From positions 54,648,426 to 54,712,425 of the forward strand of contig OY997639.1 of the NCBI GenBank assembly GCA_963921795.1: 64,000 nt of DNA, written 5' to 3'. The translations under genes and the position numbers were made by a program. Positions 37,701 to 48,933 of this stretch are shown one piece after another. The notes below the pieces were generated by a model. The model was not told the DNA's origin. It was given only the letters and a program-made list of their open reading frames with translations, and made no database searches. The first letter of the stretch is position 1. Each line of letters starts with the position of its first letter. The DNA is from Nannobrachium achirus. Taxonomy: Eukaryota; Chordata; Actinopteri; Myctophiformes; Myctophidae.

Positions 37701-38678
37701 AGTGACACAGATCTGATTCAGGCTGAATTTGGCTCCAGTGTAAATCAGGCCTAGATATCTAAACCAGAGCGACTAATAGATCACTGTTTAATTTCTATAT
37801 AATTGTGTACCAGGCTGCCACATTCTGCCAAAAGATGGGTCACCCGGGAAGGCTCCATGGTTGTTCTGTGGAACAGGGTCTAGGCCTGGGATATCTTGAC
37901 CATTGGGTTGCAGGCTCTGCTGTTCAGGTCCCGTCGACTCCTTTTGTGCAATCCATGCCTGAGCCAGTGCAGCCCAGTCCACTTGACCTGGCGTAAGAGA
38001 AGTTAAGAAACATGTCGAACGGGTTTAGAACTGCAACTATTTTTGCTATTGTTATCAAAGGCTGGCTATGATGCCTCAAACCAGATCTGATTAAGGAGGG
38101 GAAAAGTATCTAACTCAGGGGTCTTCAACGTTTTCAGACCAAGGACCCCTTAGCTGAGAGAGAGATGAAGCTGGGACCCTCACTACTTAACCTAAAAAAT
38201 TGTGTTGCAGATTTAAAATGTTCATGGATTTCTTATACAGCTTAGACTTGTTTGACAGCACTATCATCTGTTGGATAAATATATTCAACCACTCGAACTG
38301 TCAATACCTACTAGTCTGATCTTTTCCCTCTACACCAAACCGCAGAGCCAAAAAATAGCCGATCTACAATGTGAGCTTGTAGATTAGCTTTTTTTTTTTT
38401 TTTAGCTCATGTTCCACTAAGAATCAAGTGATTCATGTAAAAAAACATGATCCTATCACACAAAGATTTGGCGACACCACTGTAGTAACTCTGATGACCA
38501 CTTAGGGGCCCCGGACGCCCTGTTGAAGACCTCTGATCTAACTGAAGTGAAATACGAGAGCGGATCTGATCTGTTATTCACACGGACCTGGATCTTGCTG
38601 GTGTGAAAAAGACTGCATCCACTGCTGCTGGCTGAGAGGCCACTGCGGCCAGGGATGTCCTCCTCCCTGGTCCCACAT
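31730..38678 (-). CDS. pnisr: PNISR, PNN-interacting serine/arginine-rich protein
   Basis: Ten coding exons: 38678-38588, 37987-37811, 36971-36736, 36347-36182, 34997-34801, 34687-34547, 34424-34325, 33694-33641, 33318-33121 and 32835-31730. Phases agree throughout and give 821 residues (human about 805). The start MWDQGG...PQWPLSQQQWMQSF matches the PNISR N-terminus. Proline-rich exons follow (PPPPPPPDQAW), then AVKRRTLPAWIREGLEKM, an acidic stretch, LTKTLLTEILLEVTNEEI, and GSESSDTDEEELHHRIREKQ. The last exon is a long RS domain with S-rich runs, RSRSR tracts, KEKEREREKEK and a KKASRKHKSKSRSR end. The family is nuclear, is found with splicing speckles and binds pinin. A 5' UTR exon probably ends at 39229 (AAG|GTGGGA) and is joined to an acceptor at 38694. 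The stop sits on a possible donor (AAG|GTAGTA), treated in a separate entry. Confidence 0.96.
35208..35535. mobile_element. hAT-type MITE, TAGGGCTGGGA ends, in PNISR intron
   Basis: It starts TAGGGCTGGGACTGATT and ends GATTCCCAGCCCTA. The flanks ATTACAAT (35200-35207) and GTTACAAT (35536-35543) match at 7 of 8. A half hairpin copy follows at 35580-35632, outside this element. Confidence 0.75.
37581..37752. mobile_element. Foldback MITE in PNISR intron
   Basis: The arms AGCCTGATTTACACTG...AATCTGATTGGTTT are repeated inverted and end CAGTGTAAATCAGGCCT. The length is 172 bp. Confidence 0.8.
38116..38535. mobile_element. hAT MITE, CAGGGGTCTTCAAC family, copy 2
   Basis: It starts CAGGGGTCTTCAACG, ends TGAAGACCTCTG, and has a perfect 8-bp duplication ATCTAACT (38108-38115, 38536-38543). 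A shortened hairpin lies at 38350-38395. It ends 52 bp from a PNISR coding exon. Confidence 0.9.
38350..38395. repeat. Recurrent hairpin, short form
   Basis: AAAAAATAGCCGATCTACA and GTGAGCTTGTAGATTAGCT. Confidence 0.65.
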
Positions 38679-38702
38679 CTCTGTCTCTGCAGCCCTGCAA
38701 AA

Positions 38703-38706
<4 letters not shown>

Positions 38707-38746
<40 letters not shown>
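38707..38746. repeat. (CA)n microsatellite at the first PNISR coding-exon acceptor
   Basis: On the coding strand (TG)n runs directly into TTTTTTTTGCAG at 38694. Confidence 0.9.
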
Positions 38747-38747
<1 letters not shown>

Positions 38748-39149
38748 CAAAACAACACGGTCTTTATTTTTAACACACAACGTCGAAGCAAGAGTACAGC
38801 TGCCGCTAGATTTTGCAGCAGCTTTAACAACAACAACAACAAATGAAATCAAACAGAAATGTAGCCGACACTAGCCTAGCAGCTAACAGCTAACATTAGC
38901 AGCCATGTCCGTCAGCCTCTGAAACCCACTGTGGGAACCACCGCACGAAGCATTGGGTTAAATGTGGTTAAATGTTGATAATGTGTGCGTTCGCATTGGG
39001 CCTCCTGTAGACAAAATATCCGGGCCTCGAACCCGCTGTTTCCGACCTGGAAGGAAGGGGATGGCTAATCTAAATGCTAAAGCTACAGAATAAAACATCT
39101 CGCGTTGGTCTCAGCCAGCTAGCTTAAAGAGCTTGGAAGACCGATGTTC

Positions 39150-39420
39150 AACGACGACATGTTAAACGGCGTCACTTCTTACGAGGTTAGGAACAAAGTC
39201 AGGTTTAAATATTCCCTGTTATTCCCACCTTTTGGCTTTTGCGTCTTTCCCAGAAAGCAGCTTTCTTTCCACCGTTTTTCTGACTAGCAGTCAGACAATC
39301 AAAATGGCTTCAACAGGGAACTGGCCGCTAGCCACCACCACGGGCACGAGCTGCGAGACGACACGTGCGTGGTGTCGGGGGCGCGTTGTGCACGCGAGCC
39401 ATGTTGGAGGCGTATGATTG
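39150..39420 (-). promoter_or_regulatory. pnisr: PNISR promoter and 5' UTR exon
   Basis: A CpG-rich block at 39320-39410 and a good donor AAG|GTGGGA at 39229 suggest a non-coding first exon above 39229, spliced to 38694. The transcription start was not located. Confidence 0.5.
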
Positions 39421-39540
39421 GAGGAAGACTTTCTTTCTCTCACTCTTTTTTTAAACCATAAATAATACATCATGATTCGTGGTAAATAAATAGTAACAAT
39501 ACGGAAGAAAAATCACCTTCAAACACACTAACCTAATGGT

Positions 39541-39690
39541 TTGTTTGATTGATTGAAGACTTTATTAGAAGTTTGCATAGGAAAAGGTACAGTTCACTGG
39601 TACAAAGGTCTACTAAAAGGAGATCCTAGAAAAGACTACGTTTTTTCCACAGGAAACCATTTACGTATCTTTGATTTATCAAACTTTATT
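39541..39690 (-). mobile_element. LINE 3' end fragment
   Basis: It shares the GACTTTATTAGAAGTTTGCA and GGAGATCCTAGA blocks with 29545-29700. The tail is ATCAATCAAAC on the minus strand. Confidence 0.6.
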
Positions 39691-40426
39691 AAAACATTTC
39701 ATGAGAGATCATGACATTGAGGGAGAAACCAAGATTAGGACACATATTTAACATATAACAAGAACAACAAAGACACAATCAGATAATCTGTTATAATAAT
39801 GGAATGTCGGACTGGGATTGAGCAGTGTTTAGGCCTTAGGGCATTTCGTAGCTAAAATAGATAACAGTAGGCTACCTCAAACTGAGCTCAAACCGTTTCA
39901 ACAAAACAGAAAAAAAACACGTGACCTACTGTAGCATATAAATTATGTTAAACGTCTGCGCGTGACATCACAGTAGCCTACTGTGTTTTATTTGTCTGTC
40001 ATTCAATGTTATGAGTTTTCAATAAGCCCAAAAGCTTTCTTGAGATGTTTATCCATTGGCTTTTAGCTAATCTTGTATCAGTGAACTGTATAGGCCTTAC
40101 TGTCATGAAACGGAACCTTTTCCTAAACCTCTAATAAAGGCTTCAATCAATCAATCAATCAATCAATCAAGTATAGCCTATGCATAAACCTCTTCAAACT
40201 AATACATCAAGTAAAGGCCAGCCCAGCCTACACCAATGCAACTCCTTGCAATTATGCCTAGGGTGATTCATACTCATAGTAGATGCAACTATGCCTAGGC
40301 CCTAGGGTGATTCATACTCATAGTAGATCGGGTGCAGGCAGCCAGTGTTGCAAGGTCTGGCCTTGTTGTTTTGTTGCAAGGAATTGCAACTATGTTGCAT
40401 TAGTCATTAGTGTGGTCTGGCCTTAA

Positions 40427-40750
40427 AGGAGTAGTTCACCCCCAAAATGACTTTTTTTTTCTCCTGTTGATTACTCCATGCCATGGAGACTTGATTTCAA
40501 TAATATGTTTTGTTTTTTGTCGCATTCCTAAGACAAAAATGTTATTACGAGAAATGTACCCCCATTGATTCTGGATAGGGACCCAAATGTATTCGGTCCC
40601 CATCCAGAATCAAAGGGGGGTAAATTTACAATAGGCTAATCACATTTTTGTCTTAGGAACGCAACAAATACAAAAAAATATTATTGAACTCAAGTGTCCA
40701 TGGTGTGAGTAATCAACAGAAGAAAAGTCATTTTGGGGTGAACTACTCTT
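40427..40750. mobile_element. TTAA MITE, AGGAGTAGTTCACC family, full copy
   Basis: TTAA on both sides (40423-40426, 40751-40754), arms from AGGAGTAGTTCACCCCCAAA, folding about ACCCAAATGTATTCGGTCCC. It is piggyBac-like by its target site. Confidence 0.85.
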
Positions 40751-40840
40751 TTAAGTCTTCCAAAAAGAATGTCAAGGTCCCCTTTTACACAAATCCCTAC
40801 CACTGAGGCCAAATCCACTAGTTACACTATTAGTTTACCT

Positions 40841-41041
40841 GGTTACACCCCGCCATTCCGAAACACCGCTATTCCGAACGTTGACTTCTAACCCTAACCC
40901 TACCCCTAACCCTAACCCTAACCCTAACCCTTACCCTAACCCTAACTAACCCTAACCCTACCCCTAACCCTAACCCTAACCCTAAACCTAACCCTAACCC
41001 TGCTTCGGAATAGCGGTGTTTCGGAATGGCGGACCGTTGCC
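40841..41041. mobile_element. Cassette of interstitial telomeric repeats with inverted ends
   Basis: (CCCTAA)n with a few variants fills 40888-41001. Inverted ends of about 30 bp follow on each side (CCGCCATTCCGAAACACCGC and its complement). A 9-bp direct repeat AGTTTACCT lies outside (40832-40840, 41042-41050), so the unit looks transposed rather than a fusion scar. Confidence 0.75.
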
Positions 41042-41290
41042 AGTTTACCTCTAGTAAGATGCCTCATGGCGCATGCGACCTCGCCCTAAAATTCTTGGCC
41101 ATCTGGGCAGTGATGTACTATATCGGACCATTTACCCATATATGGAGACCGGAGACCCCTGCATGATAGTCAACAATGTTATGTCAAAACATGCCCATAT
41201 ATGGGCATTACCATACTTTTGTGTATAGTAAAAAATGGATTGACTGATTGAATATTTTATTAGACAGAAATGTAGAACAGCACTTGGTAC

Positions 41291-41764
41291 TAGGGTTTTC
41301 CGATTAATCGATTTTTAATCGAAATCGGGATTTTTTTTCCTTTGGACGATTTAAAAAATAAGAAATCGTAAAATAAATTTTCACTTTAATTATGGTAATT
41401 CTTACTCATTGGAGCCTTGCACGGGGCAAAAAGTGCACAGCCCGGTCCTCCTAAAGCAGGACGACAAGGTCCGACACCAAATTAATACTACTTTATCTCT
41501 GATGTGTAATTTCTTTGATGCACGTGCAGCGCACGTCAGACTGGGCAGGGCTCACCACATTAGATTTTGCTATTTGGCTATATAAAAAATTTAAAAAATA
41601 AAACAATAATAAAAAAAAATCATGTCCTTGCATTTTTTAAATGAAAACAACATAGTTGAAACAATGTATTATTCTTTTACCAAAAAATCGAAATCGGAAT
41701 CGAAAATCGACTTTTCTGAGAAATAAATCGAGATTTTATTTTTAGGCCACATCGAACAACCCTA
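41291..41764. mobile_element. hAT MITE nested in a LINE tail
   Basis: It starts TAGGGTTTTCCGATTAATCG and ends CATCGAACAACCCTA. A perfect 8-bp duplication CTTGGTAC flanks it (41283-41290, 41765-41772). The sequence around it resembles the LINE tail of 39541-39690. Confidence 0.85.
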
Positions 41765-42189
41765 CTTGGTACAATAACACATCAAAGCTAAAAGGGAAAA
41801 AAACAACAAATGTTTTGGGATGTCCAGTGGTTGATTTCATTAATAGGCCTAGGCCTATACAAGCTCTGAAGCTCATTCAAATGACTGAATGAGGTGAAGA
41901 ATGACACTAAGGACAGAGCTTGTTGGTACCCAGAGGCAGTGCTGTAAAAAGTACTGGTAAATGTTATAAGTTAAAGTACAATGTAGAAATACTCAATTAC
42001 AAAGTCTGAAATGTAAAATATACAAAAGTATTGGCAAAGTACCGAAGAATTCCCATTTCAAGATTTCAAAAGGTTACAATCTTTTGAAAATATACTATCT
42101 ACAACCTGTGAGCTTGTAGATCTGCTATTTCCAAATAGTCAATACGGTATATAGAGAGCCTAAGTGGTTAATGTCTATGTTTAGTAATA

Positions 42190-42417
42190 GAAAAGAAGAG
42201 TCCCGCACACTGTCTTCACTCACAATAGATTTAATACAACGTTTCGGTCGTTCAGACCTTCATCAGGCATGCCTGATGCCTGATGAAGGTCTGAACGACC
42301 GAAACGTTGTATTAAATCTATTGTGAGTGAAGACAGTGTGCGGGACTCTTCTTTTCCATTCATCATTGTCACCGTTCCAACGCACCTGTCCCTGTAGGTG
42401 TGCATAAGGCCTTCTCC
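42190..42417. mobile_element. Palindromic retro-insertion, Penelope-like guess
   Basis: Perfect 81-bp inverted arms (42190-42270, 42276-42356) with a 5-bp spacer and a 60-bp tail are flanked by a 16-bp direct repeat TCTATGTTTAGTAATA (42174-42189, 42418-42433). The arm carries CTGATGAAGGTC-TGAAC-GACCGAAAC, like a hammerhead ribozyme core. Inverted partial copies and variable target duplications are known for Penelope-like elements. Confidence 0.6.
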
Positions 42418-42512
42418 TCTATGTTTAGTAATACAAATGGTGGAGTAGAAGTAACAGTATTGAAATTGGAAATGCTCTACTAAAGTAAAAAATACATCAA
42501 AATTGTACTTAA

Positions 42513-42881
42513 AGGATCCCAGCACAATTCTTTTCTATTCAGTCTGGGTCTCATAGGAGAGCTGTCAAATCCTTCTACCGGTGGCATCATCGTTTGACAA
42601 AAAGAAATTAAATAATATTTTTGAAAAAAAATATTTAGATTTTTATTATCACGAGAACAATGGCTTCCACTTTTAACATTGCAACTTTTTCAGGAATAGA
42701 AAGCCTGCAGTTTCTATTAGCTTGCATTTCCCATTGATGATGTCACCGGTAGAAGGATTTGACCAACCCACAGCTCTCCTATGAGACCCAAACTGAGTAG
42801 AAAAGAATTGTGATATTTTATCATGAACATTAGTGAGGACCTATTATATGAAGACAGGTTGAAAAGTGGTGGAGTGCCCCT
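42513..42881. mobile_element. TTAA-flanked foldback element
   Basis: TTAA lies on both sides (42509-42512, 42882-42885). Long inverted arms contain CACAATTCTTTTCTA and GGAGAGCTGTCAAATCC / inverse, and the terminal bases are only weakly inverted. Confidence 0.7.
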
Positions 42882-42909
42882 TTAAGTACTTTCCACCACT
42901 GCCCAAAGG

Positions 42910-45614
42910 GAGTATTTATAGATTAAAGAGCAGTGGACTAAGAACTAACCCTTGTTGGTCCACAAGGAAATGTTGACTTCTCCAGATTTGTCCAATCTTT
43001 TTAAGACATGAGGAAGACAGTACATGGCCAGAACATCAACTACCATAGCGGATATAGAATATACTGTAGATATACCCTTATAAAAACATATTTTCATGCT
43101 GAAACCAAAACAAAGAAGCAGAAAAAGATTATAAAATTACTACATTGTGTTATTTCAATTAGAGCACTCAATATGCATATATCTATTTTATGTCGAAAGT
43201 ATGTTATTCGTGTCTTGTATCTGCTGCAATTGCTGTCACTGTGTCATGCAATTTTGGTTGCTACATTGTTTCCGGTGTGTCCAAATATTGTGGTGCCGAA
43301 AATGGTTTATTGGTCTGGTAAATGACACGCATGCCAAAGCACAGTGAAATGTAACCTTCACCTACTGGTAGATTTGAGCGTTGAGTTTACCATCACACTC
43401 TTGTTTGGTTTTGTGGCCATTTAACAGGAGTGCTGGGAGCCTTTCATTAACTGGGATTAAAATCACAGTTAATCCTGAATCAGCAGCATATCCCCAAGCA
43501 AAAAGCAGCAGCCTCCTCCTGTTAAAAATAGACTAATACATTTCAAAAAGATTTGCTGTTATGTTGGTGGTGGCTTGACAACCTGTTTTCATGTCGCAAC
43601 AGTGTGATCCAGATGTCATACTGTGTCGGAACAAGAGGACGGGTACGCTGATAGTTTTAGACGTTGCCCTTTCCAAGCTTCCACACCCACCTCCTCTTCA
43701 CCAGCTTGCGACATGTTCCGAAACAGCGCTGCTTTGCACCCGTCAGGGCACATAGTCACCAACGACAGAGTGAATATGGATGTACTGTATCTGCAGTGAC
43801 AAGCCAGGACTTGGCCGTCTTCTACAGATGCCTTGCATTGCGCTTTTGGTTTGTTCAAAATCATTATAATTATCTTTTCCAAGTCACCCCTTTGTACAAG
43901 GATGTGCCAAGAAAGACAATAGCCTTTAAGAGTATACAGTTCATAAATTAGATTTATTGTTTTTTTGTATATATAGGCCTATCTGATATACTGTACATAT
44001 CCTAACAGTTTTAAACAGTTTATAACTGAAATCCAAACTTCCAAAGTCATTTTCAGGAAACGAACCAGAAATGTCAGCCTGGAAGAAAAACCCTGCAAGC
44101 CTGAGGCACCATACATACATGTTATATCGTTTCCCCAATAGAGATGAAATTCTTTTGTATTTACTTTTGCATACAGAAGGCTATACCATACATAAATATG
44201 CCACACATTCCCCATTGCATTTATTCAATCTGAAGCACACATGTAGGCACTGGAAATTAGCTTGTTTTTGAAACATTAAACCTATTTATCCTAATGTACA
44301 GAAAACTCTTCACCTCATTGAATATTTTGGCAATTGTCAGACAAGCAACGAAAGCAACATTATTTTCATTTAAAATATTTTCATATAAAAAGATAAATAA
44401 CTCACAAGACAGGGGAATAAGAGTAGGCAATAAAAATAGTAGGCATTCACTATACTATTAGCCCATGCAATTTTCATGTAAGATGTTTTTGGTCAGGCTT
44501 GGAGTCTTAATAGGTCTTCTCTTTTCTTCTTCTCTAAAAAATCCGATCAACATTATTGATGGTATCGAGAAAATAAATAAAAGAAAGTTGTCTGATTCCC
44601 GACATCAAAGTGAGTCATATGTTGCGGTTGCATGTCTAGAACTATAGTTGAAATATAGAGTGAATTGTTGTTCTGTTAATCACATAAGTACTTTAACTGT
44701 AATGTTGCAACACTCAAGAACCTCAGTGATGAACTTGACAAAGGAAATATCCAAGAAACTCAATATGAATTAGGAAACACCTTGAGGTGTTTAATTTATA
44801 AATTCTGCTAGGACTTTCAATTGCCAAACGCTTCTTTGGCTATCATATAAATCAGCAATAGATATACATTCATGTATTCTGGTATAAAGGAAAAAAAACG
44901 ACATTCCATTCCACAACAGCAGGTTGCGAATAACTTAGCTTTTTCCTAATTTGTGCTAATCTTTAAGCATGTTCTTTTCTCTGCTGCACACACGTACACG
45001 TACACGCACACGTACACGCACCCACACGCACGCACACACACAGACAAAAAGATTACGGCCTTTCAGAAAACAGAAAGACAGCAGAAAATGACCGTCTTCA
45101 ACCATTCAGTGCTGAGCACAGTCCAACATGCGTTATGTCTTGCTTGTTTCTTGTTGACTAGCAAATCCCTTCATGCAGTGTGCAGCTCAGGCCCAGGTGA
45201 GCTGTTAGAGGTACAGTATAAGAAAGGCTTCTCACTCTCTCTCTCGCTCTTCAAATGCTTCAATGACTCGCTCATCTGTCTCTGATGTCCGATGTCCTTG
45301 GTGAGCACTTTTTAAAAACATGCTGAAGTGAAAAAAATATACTAAAGCAGCACACTCGAATCACTTCAGCAGTAATTAATGTAAAATGCCAACTTTTCAT
45401 TGATCTATGTAGTCGGATATAAAGTGCCAATCTCAAATCAAGGAACTGTAAGCAAACGACAACAGCTACATGAAAAGCCCATCTGGCCAAAACTGTGAAA
45501 CATCTCTTGGTTGTTCTCACACCTCTTATTTATAGATACTAGTATTAAGGATAGTAGGCGCTCTAAAGAGCAGACAAAAGAATGACATCATTAACAGAAT
45601 GCTCTGCAGTTGGA
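42910..45614 (-). other. USP45 downstream region, possible long 3' UTR
   Basis: No coding family was recognised. Minus-strand AATAAA signals occur near 43951-43956 and 44219-44225, so the 3' UTR could be up to 1.7 kb. An impure CA/CG-rich patch lies at 44985-45042. Confidence 0.4.
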
Positions 45615-48600
45615 CTACAGCATTTCCTCGTAGAACAGCAGGTATGCCTGAGAGTTGAGGACCCTGGACTCCGGTACGGTCTGAACAGTGGTGTCGCTGA
45701 CATAGACCCACTGGCCCAGGGAGCTTCCGCTGGCTTCCCTCGTACCTGGAGCACACATACACACAGCAGGGAGTCATTAAGACTTCTTAGAGCAGTGGTT
45801 CTCAACCTTTTTTTAATGCCAAGAACCCCCCAAAATTAACGCACACGCACCCACAATATATACAGTACATACATAGAAAATAATTCTAAATAAAGCTTGT
45901 AGATGAGCCATTGTCAAATAATCTACTGCAGGGTTAATGTACTTTAGTACATTATATAATAAACTAATCTTGCAGGGGCAGCCTGGAGCCTTCTCAAGGA
46001 CCCCTGGGGGTCCCTGAATCCCACTTTGAGAACAACTGGCTTAGAAAATGGGAACAACAATCTGATGACCATAATAAACAGGTATATTGTTATTGTAAAT
46101 AAGGCAGGTATGCAAACAGGGAATTGACAAAGAATTGGTTGGGTCTATAATGCGTTATAACCACATTTATAATGCATTATAATGCACGTATAAGGCATTA
46201 TTACACTTGTTATAAATGTTTATAATTATGCATAACAACTTATGATAAGGTTTATGGTATATTATAACTATAATAGCATAATTTACTGGGAAGACGCCAC
46301 AGGGCGACATGCGACGTTCGCCAAATTCTTGGCAATCTGGACAGTGATGTATATCGGACCAGTTACCCATATATGGAGACCCTGTACCCATATATGGAGA
46401 TCCATGTACTGTATATGGTGTGAGAGCCCAAACATGCTTGCTCAGTTATTCGTTATGTGAAAGTCCTATGACGTCTATGACATCTGACATCAAACCCTTT
46501 TATGCCCATACATGGAGATCCCTGTCTGTAGAACCACACAGATATGGGCTGTCTTGGTCAACTGTCTTGACCATATATGGATTCTGTTAGTGTGGTATGT
46601 GGCCGATGTGGACTCCATATATGGGCATTCCCATATGAAGTCCTGTTAGATATGTGCTTAATATTGATAACATCAGGGAACTTCATATATGGGCATAAAA
46701 GGGATTCTGTTAGTGTGACATCACAGTGAAGCCAGAGCGTGATGTCAGAGCGGCAAACCCATTCTGTTAAGAGTGGTTCCCCTGACATCACAGTGACATC
46801 CGAGCATGATGTCAGAGCGACAAACCCATAGAACCACAGTGTCAGGCGTGACAGACAGAGATGCACATACGGACAAGCTGTGACCGTTCACATACTAATC
46901 TGCGAACTACGGTCACAATAAGTGCTGGTCATAATGCATTATAAACTCAGTGGAACAGCACATTATAACTACAAGGTAACACTTTACGTACGTTATAAGC
47001 ATTGTTAGTAATACATGATTATAAACATTAATAATAATTGTTAAAATGTCTTATAAGCACATTATAAATGTGATTATAATGCATTCTAGATCCGACCTCT
47101 AAGTAAAGTGTTACCAAATGAACACTCAAGTTTGCAAAAAGCTGAAAAGGGTGATGAGGGCAGATTAAATTTGTCTCTTTAGCTTTGTTCTGTTGTGAAA
47201 CGATAACATGTCAACAGTGATGGCAGTGGTATGTGTGACCCCTCTGTCACCACCAAGCTGCGGTTTCCTAATAATTTCATGTGAAACTCTACTCTAGCTA
47301 TTTACGAACAAGGACCACCATCTCCTAGTTCCCCAATCCCCACCATACAAAGTATTTCAATGACATTTCAGCACTAGCTTGAAAAGCAGCAATTCTCCTT
47401 GAGAGGTATACAAAAACATACAATAAAAAAAAATCCATCCATTATGTTGTAGCTAACAATGTCATCCTCAAGGTTACAAGGAGTGAATTACTTTTTTTAA
47501 ATTAATCGAATAATCGAGAAACGCATTTTTGGATAATTGTTAAATAAATAAATACACAAACACACAGTATACTGTATATACAGTATATATCAACGATTAT
47601 CGTATCGATTCAGAGGTGAACGATACCCATCCCTATCAACGATTTTCTTTTTATAAAGACGATCTTGGGCAAATCGATTTGTCGGATTAAAGGACAACTC
47701 CTCCCTAAATCACTTCTTGGCTAATTTTCCTACTTATATTGATCCCAAAAGACTGTCCATGGGGTCTATAAGGCAAAAATGCCCCTGTTGTCCAGTTTCC
47801 CCAGCAGAACCCAGCAGCTGCCATAGCAGCTTTTACACTTTTTGTTGTGGTCAAAAGTGATTTTCTTTTTCATGAATGTGTTACTAGTTGTCATTACGAA
47901 CACATCCATGTCTTGGTTGTCCCACAACAAGTAGGTTGGGAGTGGCTTATTGTCGGTATCAGCCGGTAACACGCGGGAGTCTGTCCCCGTTACAATGCGC
48001 TAGACCCCTGGGAGATGGACTGCTGAGGTGGAGCGCCAAACCTACCATCAGCTCCCAGTACTTGCCGCACAGCTTGCCAAGCCGTGCATACGCTGAGTTG
48101 GAGGTGCTCGGAATCGAACCCATGAACTTGTGGTCCAAAGGCGAGAGCTCTACCGACTGAGCTACCCGGGCACTTGTTGTCCCACACAAGCCACCACAAT
48201 CTCATAAATCATGTTTTGGGGTGAGCATTCGGCACAAGTGCCAATCAAAGTCACTGTACTGGCCAATCACAGTGCATCTTTTCCGGGACTTAGCAAAACA
48301 CATAAAAGCATAACATCTGTTTAGCAGAGTGTGATGGCTTGTGTGGGACAATGATGACATGGATGTGTTTGTAATGATAACTAGTAACACATTCATGAAA
48401 AATAAAAAACACTTTTGACCACCACAAATAGTTTAAAAGTGATAGGCTTATAGGCTCCACTCTATGCTATGAGAGCTGCTGGGTTCTGCTTTGGAAACTG
48501 GACAACAGGGGCATTTCTGCCTAATAGACCCCATGGACAGTCTTTTTGGATCAATATAAGTAGGAAAATGAGCCTAGAAGTGATTTAGGGAGGAGTTGTC

Positions 48601-48846
48601 CTTTAACCAGAATTGTGAATGTAGCTTAGAGACGGATCCTTACCTGGCACGTTCCTGCGCTGTGGCTCTGCTCTCCTCAGGGGAGCACGGACTTTGACGT
48701 ATGCTGTGTAGTGGCCTCCACGCATGGAGCCACTGTGCTCAACAATCCCATAGAGGCTGTAGAGGACTCGATCAGCAGCAGCCAGGTTCTACCAAATAAT
48801 TAGGATTTTGCATGAGTCGACACAGGTTCACAAAGATAAATGTATG

Positions 48847-48933
<87 letters not shown>

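Larger units (their letters stand above)
41937..42901. mobile_element. Composite hAT MITE with two nested insertions
   Basis: The ends CAGTGCTGTAAAAAGTACT and AAGTACTTTCCACCACTG have flanks CCCAGAGG and CCCAAAGG (7 of 8). Inside are a hairpin copy (42087-42131), the palindromic insertion 42190-42417 and the TTAA element 42513-42881. Confidence 0.75.

Noticed and set aside
40888-41001. Chromosome fusion scar from telomere repeats
   Set aside because: Inverted ends and a flanking 9-bp duplication favour an inserted cassette. A fusion would give head-to-head arrays.
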